Of a DNA stretch of 11,774 nucleotides, positions 6,653 to 11,774 are shown piece after piece. Origin of the DNA: Fibrobacteraceae bacterium. Its GTDB lineage: Bacteria; Fibrobacterota; Fibrobacteria; Fibrobacterales; Fibrobacteraceae. Under the pieces are notes generated by a model, which saw only the letters and a list, made by a program, of their open reading frames with translations, was not told the origin of the DNA and did no database searches. The stretch is taken from assembly GCA_023231365.1 (NCBI GenBank), contig JALNVO010000066.1, positions 1-11,774 on the forward strand. The letters are read 5' to 3'. How positions within the stretch are numbered: position 1 is the stretch's first letter; the number at the start of each line of letters is the position of its first letter. A program made the translations under genes and the position numbers.

Positions 6653-7172
6653 AGGGCATCTCTAAAAGCTCAATTTTTATGGCGAGAAGCCGGTTCCCTT
6701 CGGGGAACGTCAGGATTCGAAGAGCCGGACTTTAGGCCGGCCCCGAAGGGGTGAGGATGGAACAACGTGACACCGCAACAATTTCTGGTAACACTTCGCA
6801 CTGGTGGACTAAAGTCCTGTTGCCGAGTCTCAGGCAATGTCAAAGCAAGCTTTGCCGCTGTATTCGGCTTTTGCAACAGTCGTCTCTCAAAGTGGCGAAG
6901 AACGCTCAAGCCGAGCATCTCAGGTAGCGAACTCGTTCGCTACCATGACCTGAGACCCGAAGCGGATGCCGAAGGCATCAATACCGAGAGTATTGACGCT
7001 TCGCGTCACCACTGCGGTTCTGTCATACAACCGAGCAAGCTTGAGTGCGACTCTCAATTTGGGCGATTGTAGCTACTTTTGTGCTTGCGCACTTGTCGGT
7101 GCATACAGGCATACCCGCAGCTCTCGATTTGCATGCAGTTCACTTAACCAAAGCAGTTTTTAGAGATGCCCC
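6653..7172 (+). mobile_element. Complete 520-bp MITE-like element built of short hairpins (copy 2)
   Basis: The ends AGGGCATCTCTAAAAG (6653-6668) and tttttagagatgcccc (7157-7172) are inverted repeats matching at 14 of 16 positions. TA flanks both sides (6651-6652 and 7173-7174). A TA target is typical of IS630/Tc1-mariner-like elements and some IS5-group elements. No transposase is encoded, so mobility would need one in trans. The first 128 bases match the copy at 11598 closely and the last 190 or so match the copy at 1-196. The interior is dense with perfect small hairpins: GTTCCC-TTCG-GGGAAC (6693-6708), CCCC-GAA-GGGG (6741-6751), GGACT-AA-AGTCC (6806-6817), CAAAGC-AA-GCTTTG (6841-6854), GGTAGCGAAC-TC-GTTCGCTACC (6923-6944), three abutting ones at 6965-7007, and GTGC-TTGC-GCAC (7081-7092). 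Open frames crossing it look incidental. Confidence 0.8.
6965..7007. repeat. Three perfect hairpins joined without spacers
   Basis: GATGCC-GAA-GGCATC (6965-6979), AATAC-CGAGA-GTATT (6980-6994) and GACGC-TTC-GCGTC (6995-7007) follow one another with no intervening base, inside the complete repeat copy. The third is also present in the copy at 1-196 with loop TTT, keeping the stem. Stems and loops differ from one hairpin to the next, so this is not a tandem sequence repeat but a repeated shape. Confidence 0.85.
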
Positions 7173-7275
7173 TAATACAAATTTTTCTTTATAACTGTTT
7201 CTTCCTACTTTTTTTTAATATTTTTGGGCTACATGGATATTGTCTGATCATTGCGGGTTTTTCTACCCCTTATCA

Positions 7276-7305
7276 ATAGCCTCAAATAAAGGCTGTTCTT
7301 TTTTA
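7276..7305 (+). terminator. Intrinsic-terminator-like hairpin upstream of rsgA
   Basis: ATAGCCT (7276-7282) pairs with AGGCTGT (7290-7296), 7 bp including one G-T pair, followed by TCTTTTTT. It reads on the plus strand and lies 33 bases before the rsgA start. It either ends transcripts coming from the repeat side or acts as a leader attenuator for rsgA; the sequence does not decide. Confidence 0.5.
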
Positions 7306-7337
7306 TTTATAAATACATCAAATTATAGGGTTATTTT

Positions 7338-8399
7338 ATGATCAGAAGTTTATTTCTTCTTGGCTATAATGACATACTTGAAAAATATCGAACAGATAAC
7401 GGATTACAGGACTTCGATGTAGGCAGGGTCATTTCGGAACGCAAGGAACGCTATATTGCGAGAACGGCAGCAGGTGATTTTGAAGCCGAAATAAGCGGAA
7501 ATATGCGATTCAAAGCCAAATGCCGGGAGAATTTTCCAGCCGTTGGAGATTGGATATCCCTCTCAACGTATGATACCGGGATTTCCATAATCCATAGCAT
7601 ACTACCACGTCGCTCAATTATTTCAAGACAAGCCGTAGGAGAATATGGATTGTCACAAATCATTGCAGTAAACATTGATTACGCATTGATAATGCAATCC
7701 GCAGACAGAAACTACAGCGTCAACAGACTTGAGCGATATCTTGCAATCTGCAATACATCAAGAGTAAAGCCGGTTATTATTTTAACAAAAGCGGATCTCG
7801 CGGATCAAAACCGAATCAAAGAATTATGTGGCGATATACGAAAGCGAATAAAAACCGTAGAAGTTATTGCCATCAGCAATAATACCAAAGAAGGTTATGG
7901 TTTGCTGAGTGAAATATTCGAAGAAGGCAAAACATATTGTATGCTAGGATCTTCAGGAGTCGGTAAATCTACCTTAGTAAACAACCTAATCGGCAAACCC
8001 ATAATGAAAACGAATGAAATCAGCAGCAGTACAAATAAAGGAAAGCATACAACATCCCACCGGGAACTATTTGTAATGGAAACCGGAGGTATTCTGATTG
8101 ATAATCCCGGGATGAGGGAGATCGGCGTTGTGGCTTCAGTGCAGGGAATAGAATCAACATTTGAAGAAATTGATTCTGCATCTAGAAACTGCAGATTCAA
8201 AGATTGCACCCATACAGTGGAATCGGGTTGCGCGGTTCTTGAGGCTGTTGCAAAAGGAGAAATCAACAAGGATGCTTACGAAAACTACCTGAGGATTAGA
8301 AGAGAAAGCGCTCACTTTGCAGCATCCGATATGGAACGCCGAAAAAAAGACAGAGCTTTTGGAAAAATGCTAAAAAACTATAACAAGAATAGATTCTAG
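7338..8399 (+). CDS. rsgA: Small ribosomal subunit biogenesis GTPase RsgA
   Basis: RsgA (YjeQ/EngC) is a circularly permuted GTPase that binds the 30S subunit late in maturation and is released on GTP hydrolysis. At 353 residues it has the usual layout. An N-terminal OB-fold region spans about 27-95 (GRVISERKERY, FPAVGDW). The permuted G domain has G4 TKAD (150-153), G1 GSSGVGKST (204-212), switch I STNKGKHTTS (231-240) and G3 DNPGMRE (255-261). A zinc knuckle has C285, C290, H292 and C298. A basic C-terminal helix (ERRKKDRAFGKMLKNYNKNRF) fits rRNA binding. The leading MIRSLFLLGYND segment is typical of a longer RsgA subgroup. AGGG lies 9 bases before the ATG. It uses ATA isoleucine codons more freely and is A/T-richer than mnmG or the HD-GYP gene, so acquisition by transfer is possible. 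It converges on ssrA. Confidence 0.95.
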   Translation: MIRSLFLLGYNDILEKYRTDNGLQDFDVGRVISERKERYIARTAAGDFEAEISGNMRFKAKCRENFPAVGDWISLSTYDTGISIIHSILPRRSIISRQAVGEYGLSQIIAVNIDYALIMQSADRNYSVNRLERYLAICNTSRVKPVIILTKADLADQNRIKELCGDIRKRIKTVEVIAISNNTKEGYGLLSEIFEEGKTYCMLGSSGVGKSTLVNNLIGKPIMKTNEISSSTNKGKHTTSHRELFVMETGGILIDNPGMREIGVVASVQGIESTFEEIDSASRNCRFKDCTHTVESGCAVLEAVAKGEINKDAYENYLRIRRESAHFAASDMERRKKDRAFGKMLKNYNKNRF

Positions 8400-8477
8400 A
8401 AAAATAAGCTCCCTTTAGTAAAACAAAATAAAAAAGTGGTAATTCAAATACTTGCAAAAATCAAGTACGACCTTTAA

Positions 8478-8525
8478 TCAAAAAACCGCCGCAACTCATT
8501 ATTTTATATAGAGTTACGGCGGTTT
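8478..8525 (-). terminator. Strong intrinsic terminator of ssrA
   Basis: On the minus strand AAACCGCCGTAACTC (8511-8525) pairs with GAGTTGCGGCGGTTT (8483-8497): 15 pairs, one of them a T-G wobble, around a 13-base A/T-rich loop, followed by TTT. It begins 6 bases beyond the tmRNA 3' end. The plus-strand reading lacks a T-run, so it serves rsgA poorly, if at all. Confidence 0.85.
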
Positions 8526-8530
8526 AAAAA

Positions 8531-8885
8531 TGGAGGTGAGGAGAGTCGAACTCCTGTCCAAAGTCACATTCCCGTTCATTCCTACGTGCGTTTCCTTCGT
8601 ATTTAAGTTCTCGCTAGTTTTCACGCCCAAGAAGGTCGGCGCAAATCCCAGCCAGCCTAGAGAATTTCGGAATCGCGCCCCTAGGTATGACGTACTCCTA
8701 TCCCACATTGCGACCGAACGTTGATTCCCGTGGGAGGGGGATCAGGCTCGGCGTTGCCAGTTAATTAGGCAGCGAGTGCGTAATCTTCGTTAGCACTTAT
8801 TGTTTTCCGGTTTTTTAACGAGGCCAACCAGACCCTCGGCACGCAATTCACGCTTCAGCAACCCTGTCGAAACCAGAGCACCCCC
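8531..8885 (-). ncRNA. ssrA: Transfer-messenger RNA (tmRNA)
   Basis: tmRNA rescues stalled ribosomes with SmpB by acting as alanyl-tRNA and then as a short mRNA for a degradation tag. The 5' end GGGGGTG (from 8885) pairs with CACCTCC near 8531-8538 to give a 7-bp acceptor stem with one G-U pair. The T-arm motif GGAGTTCGACTCTCC precedes it. The 5' segment has the conserved GGTTTCGACAGGG and the GGTTGGCCTCGT block. The single-chain, unpermuted form is about 355 nt, a usual size. CCA is not encoded: after the discriminator A the gene runs into TTTTTAAACC, so the tail must be added by nucleotidyltransferase. No strong -35/-10 pair is evident upstream; TATATT at 8905-8910 is a candidate -10. Confidence 0.97.
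8765..8794 (-). other. tmRNA tag-peptide reading frame, ANEDYALAA
   Basis: Inside ssrA the codons GCT AAC GAA GAT TAC GCA CTC GCT GCC TAA encode ANEDYALAA and a stop. The upstream bases AATAAGT resemble the E. coli context AATAGTC before its resume codon GCA, so GCT is taken as the resume codon. The terminal ALAA is the usual signal for ClpXP/ClpAP-type proteases. In the finished tag the charged Ala of tmRNA precedes this peptide. Confidence 0.88.
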
Positions 8886-9004
8886 GCATTGAAAAGGTTC
8901 TTCCAATATAGTATTTATTTTGATTTTTGTATTCAGATTAAGACTCTGTCCACAAAATCGAGAGCGCGTTTGGACTATTTTTATGAATTTTTTCCATTAA
9001 AGAT

Positions 9005-10102
9005 CTATTTATTCACCAAAAGAAGCGAAGCCCGCCCATTTCCAGCCGAAACAGAAATAACAAAGGGGCCCTTTACTTGAGGAATTTCAAACAAGTTTTC
9101 ACCCGCGACCGCGCTAAATTGCCATGAAGCAAGCTGCCGTCCCTGCACATCCAACAATCGAACATTCACATTTCCCACCCGGGAAAGAGAAACGCGCAAA
9201 AGTCCTGCCTTAAAGGAAATCGTATTTTGCAAAATGCGAATATTCCCCACCGCAGTTATATCCGAAACAGTCAGCACATCAGATACGATCCGCGATGAAG
9301 TCGTATCGTCCACCTTTATAGAGACTTTGTACTTCCCCACGCTCGAAATGGAAAGCGTCTGGTCTGTCTCATTCTCAAGCGGAACGTCGTCCTTATACCA
9401 TTGATAACCATAGCCCGCAGGAGCTGTCAAAACAGAACCGTTCTGCGTTACTTTGAGCGTATCGCGAAGCATATAACTATAAATGATCTTGGCAAGCTCT
9501 TTTGCACCTGTTGCATTCGGATGAATGCTATCCTCCAAGAACCACACGGGCGTTTTGAAGGTGGAATGAAGATCGATGAGATTCATCCCTTGCGAAAGAG
9601 CCACTTCAAGAATCGCCGGATTAATACGGAGGGTAAGAGATGTATCGTACATACCCCACCCAGCATTATTGCCATAAGGAGCTAGCGTCATCCAAATGCG
9701 GGGATTTGTCGAAATTGTGCGGAACGTATCCAGCATGCTGATATAATCTTCCGTAAATTCTTCTTGGTGCTGATACCAGTTATAAGTCTTGACATCATTT
9801 GTACCAAGCTCGATAATAATCGTATTTGCTGGATAAACACTGCGGACAGAATCAATTTTATTCTGGCTCCAATAAGGGGAATTTCCCGATTTTAGCATTG
9901 TTGTTCCACTTACGCCAAAATTAAAAACGGTATCGGCATCTCCGAGAAGAGCACCTAACTTCATCGGATACGTCGTATCACCCCAAGCAAGTCCATACCC
10001 ATACGTGATACTGTTGCCAACGCACGCTACATTTACTTTTGCGAGAAGCGGATACGGTAATGAAGAAAACGAAAAAAGAAAAATAAAGAAGAATTTTTTC
10101 AT
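9005..10102 (-). CDS. Secreted SGNH/GDSL-type esterase with Ig-like and C-terminal sorting modules
   Basis: This is probably an extracellular carbohydrate or acetyl esterase. Residues 1-21 form a signal peptide (MKKFFFIFLFSFSSLPYPLLA). The SGNH hydrolase domain (about 22-212) shows all four blocks: GNSITYG with nucleophile S31, FGVSGTT (62-68) with the oxyanion Gly, LGTND with N102, and DSIHPN with D191 and H194. A short Ig-like segment follows (YGYQWYKDDVPL, then SVGKYKVSI, about 220-280). The last 75 residues (NIRILQNTISF, LLDVQGRQLASW, AGENLFEI, final LLLVNK) look like a type IX secretion C-terminal sorting domain, the form used by Bacteroidota and Fibrobacterota exoenzymes. The start has AGGA 7 bases upstream. 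It follows the HD-GYP gene by 95 bp. The substrate is not readable from sequence; acetyl-xylan or other plant polysaccharides would fit the inferred lifestyle. Confidence 0.85.
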   Translation of the reverse strand: MKKFFFIFLFSFSSLPYPLLAKVNVACVGNSITYGYGLAWGDTTYPMKLGALLGDADTVFNFGVSGTTMLKSGNSPYWSQNKIDSVRSVYPANTIIIELGTNDVKTYNWYQHQEEFTEDYISMLDTFRTISTNPRIWMTLAPYGNNAGWGMYDTSLTLRINPAILEVALSQGMNLIDLHSTFKTPVWFLEDSIHPNATGAKELAKIIYSYMLRDTLKVTQNGSVLTAPAGYGYQWYKDDVPLENETDQTLSISSVGKYKVSIKVDDTTSSRIVSDVLTVSDITAVGNIRILQNTISFKAGLLRVSLSRVGNVNVRLLDVQGRQLASWQFSAVAGENLFEIPQVKGPFVISVSAGNGRASLLLVNK

Positions 10103-10197
10103 AGCAATTCCTATTTCAAAATATAAACGCTAGAGCATCTAATGTTCATGCAAAACTTTTATTACGCACAGTCCTAAAAAGCGGAACCTTTTTGCAC

Positions 10198-11451
10198 TCA
10201 TATAACGTTGTTAATAGCAATAATACGGTCTTTGATTTGGAAAAAAGCATCGACAAGTTCTGGATCAAATTGACGCCCCCGCTCCTTCTCAATTTCCTTA
10301 AAAGCATCCTCAATAGTCCAAGCAGGTTTATAAACTCTCGCATGGCTCAATGCATCAAAGACATCCGCAAGTGCAACAATGCGAGCCGAAAGCGGAATTT
10401 CTTCGCCTTTAAGCGGAATGGTTGCGGGCATTTTCTGCTCCGGAACGACCGACATATAATCAAAACGCCCGGGATACCCTTGGACTCCACCATCAAAACG
10501 CTCATGATGACGCAAGCATACATTTCTTGCCATTTCATCGAGTTCGCTTTCCACCGGAGTAAAAAGTTGCGCCCCCAAACAAGTATGACCCTTTATCAAG
10601 CTGCGTTCATCATCCGTAAAACCAGACGTTTTTTTGAGAATGAGGTCACTCACCCCCACTTTTCCAAAATCATGACATTTGGCCGCAATCTTCAACAAAT
10701 CGCGGAACTTTTCCCGGCTCTCTTTCGGAATCCGCTTATTCATCGCATAGCGATCATAAATTTCAAGGGAGAACGTCGAAACGCGTTCCACATGGGTTCC
10801 CGTTTCCTTAGGGTCACGGAAGGCCGCCATCTGGGCCATGCGAAGCACCATATTGTTCGTGAGATAAGCATATTCCAGCGCGCGCCCGGCGCTAGACGCA
10901 AAATGAAGTATTTGAAATTCACTGTTTTCATCAAACGGAATGATATTGCCCGAAGAATCTTGTGCATTAATGATTTGCAAGACGCCAAGAACTCGCCCTT
11001 GCGTCATCCGGAGGGGGATGGTGAGCATAGATGTCGTATGGTAACCAGTTGCTTTATCTGTTGACGACTGAAACATATAGGGGCGCTTTTCTTTTTTCCC
11101 GGCATCCAAAAGCTCCGGCATATGATATACATCCGGAATATTTACGACCTTTCCAGAAAGGGCGGAATAACCGGAAATAGAATCAGGCGAGGCTGGAAAC
11201 GTGAAAAAAAGATAAGGCAGTTTTTCTCCAGGAGCAAGCATTTTCTGCTGGGTATCGTTCTGTCCAAAACGGATGGTCAGCTTTTTTTCTTTTTCATTAT
11301 AAATGTAAATGGATCCGGCATCTGCATTCGCAATTTTACGGGCGAATGCAAGAATGTTTTCCAAAAGAACATCGACATCCTTTATTTCACTAAGGCGTTC
11401 TTCGATTTCGAGAATTCTCTGTAAATTTTTTTGTCTTCGATCGTCCAACAT
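10198..11451 (-). CDS. GAF domain-containing HD-GYP cyclic-di-GMP phosphodiesterase
   Basis: This is a cytoplasmic signalling enzyme expected to hydrolyse c-di-GMP, with a sensory GAF domain in front. A short N-terminal helix (1-25) leads into the GAF domain (about 26-195: DADAGSIYIYNEKEKKL-like strands near 43-60, SMLTIPLR 141-148, VLGVLQIINAQD 154-165). The HD-GYP domain runs from about 205: RDPKETGTHVERV (212-224), metal pair H260-D261 (CHDFGKVGVSD), H289, HHERFDGG (315-322), GYP (325-327), D363 in ALADVFDAL, and the FDPELVDAF ending. The usual HHEKWDGSGYP is altered to HHERFDGGVQGYP, and about 20 extra residues separate GYP from LKGEEIPLSARI. No membrane segment or receiver domain is seen, so the GAF pocket is the likely input. 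AAAGGAT lies 7 bases before the ATG. Confidence 0.93.
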   Translation of the reverse strand: MLDDRRQKNLQRILEIEERLSEIKDVDVLLENILAFARKIANADAGSIYIYNEKEKKLTIRFGQNDTQQKMLAPGEKLPYLFFTFPASPDSISGYSALSGKVVNIPDVYHMPELLDAGKKEKRPYMFQSSTDKATGYHTTSMLTIPLRMTQGRVLGVLQIINAQDSSGNIIPFDENSEFQILHFASSAGRALEYAYLTNNMVLRMAQMAAFRDPKETGTHVERVSTFSLEIYDRYAMNKRIPKESREKFRDLLKIAAKCHDFGKVGVSDLILKKTSGFTDDERSLIKGHTCLGAQLFTPVESELDEMARNVCLRHHERFDGGVQGYPGRFDYMSVVPEQKMPATIPLKGEEIPLSARIVALADVFDALSHARVYKPAWTIEDAFKEIEKERGRQFDPELVDAFFQIKDRIIAINNVI

Positions 11452-11469
11452 CTTTTATCCTTTTTAGAA

Positions 11470-11475
11470 AGTATA
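11470..11475 (-). promoter_or_regulatory. Candidate -10 box of the HD-GYP gene
   Basis: TATACT on the minus strand lies 18 bases before the HD-GYP ATG, which would give a short leader containing the AAAGGAT ribosome site. No good -35 hexamer is found at 16-18 bases, only a T-rich stretch, so the call is tentative. Confidence 0.35.
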
Positions 11476-11597
11476 GTTTCTTTTCTTCCCGAAAAAATAG
11501 AGCGTTGAAGCGTTTTCAAATTTAATGGACCTTCACACGATATCAAAATCGTCCGATTCATTTCATTACTAAAATATTCGTGTTAAATTCTCATCTA

Positions 11598-11774
11598 AGG
11601 GAACCTCTAAAAATTCATTTTCTATGACGAGAATCCGGTTCCCGCCAGGGAACGTCAGGATTCGAAGAGCCGGACTCCGGGCCGGCCCCGAAGGGGTGAG
11701 GATGGAACAGCGTGACACCGCAACAACGAGAAGCCGGTTCCCTTCGGGGAACGTCAGGGTTCGAAGAGCCGGAC
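11598..11774 (+). mobile_element. MITE-like dispersed repeat, left end (copy 3, cut by window end)
   Basis: The left end AGGGAACCTCTAAAAA (11598-11613) follows TA (11596-11597) and is the inverse of the right end of copy 1. The first 129 bases align with 6653-6780 nearly throughout, including the GGCCGGCCCCGAAGGGG block and the following tgaggatggaaca. It lies in the same orientation as the other two copies. The remainder is outside the window. Confidence 0.8.
11628..11774 (+). repeat. 99-bp tandem duplication inside copy 3 of the dispersed repeat
   Basis: A unit starting cgagaatccggttccc at 11628 starts again at 11727 as cgagaagccggttccc and runs off the window after 48 bases. The second unit differs from copy 2 (6682-6729) at only one of these 48 bases, whereas the first unit carries a different hairpin loop, GCCA instead of TTCG. 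Copy 2 has one unit only. Confidence 0.8.

Noticed and set aside
6670..7072. Open frames on both strands inside the dispersed repeat
   Set aside because: They are not consistent between copies, match no family and cross conserved hairpins; treated as incidental.
6965..7092. CRISPR array
   Set aside because: The hairpins have different sequences and no regular spacers; no cas gene is present.
8531..8570. A separate tRNA gene
   Set aside because: The T-arm and acceptor 3' strand belong to the tmRNA tRNA-like domain; the matching 5' strand is about 340 bases away and no anticodon arm is present.
8514..8724. Overlapping 64-codon frames on both strands
   Set aside because: They lie within the tmRNA gene and its terminator.
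10176..10193. AAAAAG-CGGAAC-CTTTTT as a terminator after the HD-GYP gene
   Set aside because: The stem is almost all A/T and has no separate T-run on the minus strand; too weak to call.
10192..11064. Long plus-strand open frame (290 codons)
   Set aside because: It lies antisense to the HD-GYP gene, whose domain motifs are unmistakable; the plus-strand translation shows no family pattern or ribosome site.

Overview
The window is a low-density chromosomal segment with most genes on the minus strand. It probably comes from an anaerobic, envelope-rich Gram-negative bacterium, and my best guess is Fibrobacterota (Fibrobacter-like). That guess rests on a serine-rich periplasmic linker in front of an outer-membrane barrel, a secreted SGNH esterase with an Ig-like module and a type IX-like C-terminal sorting domain, and a decayed carboxypeptidase-regulatory-like protein of a style common in Fibrobacter. 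The lineage is an inference; no rRNA is present.

Layout. The window opens inside a non-coding dispersed repeat (1-196), followed by a broken secreted-protein gene (209-591, minus). Next come mnmG (700-2562, minus) and a divergently transcribed secreted polysaccharide-deacetylase-like protein (2673-3722, plus). A dead IS200/IS605 TnpA (3777-4182, minus) follows, then a biotin-synthase gene (4232-5203, minus) whose radical-SAM cysteine motif has lost its first Cys. A serine-rich outer-membrane beta-barrel gene (5251-6153, minus) has its own promoter. From 6209 to 7337 there is no protein gene: this stretch holds a small inverted-repeat-flanked segment and a complete 520-bp copy of the dispersed repeat. 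rsgA (7338-8399, plus) and the tmRNA gene ssrA (8531-8885, minus) converge, and ssrA has a strong intrinsic terminator. An SGNH hydrolase (9005-10102, minus) and a GAF/HD-GYP c-di-GMP phosphodiesterase (10198-11451, minus) come next. The window ends in a third copy of the repeat (11598-11774).

Functional themes. mnmG (tRNA wobble modification), rsgA (30S maturation) and ssrA (ribosome rescue) are translation housekeeping genes. The deacetylase, barrel protein and SGNH hydrolase act at or outside the envelope. No metabolic operon is visible; bioB stands alone. Decay is evident: a dead transposase, a frameshifted secreted-protein gene and a probably inactivated bioB lie within 5 kb.

The least explained structure is the dispersed repeat. 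It is MITE-like, with about 16-bp terminal inverted repeats and TA at each visible outer boundary. Its interior is largely a string of short hairpins with 2-4-nt loops, many of them GAA/TTC or TTCG. Some hairpins abut with no spacer, and they differ as modules between copies. Two partial copies in the same orientation bound the window.
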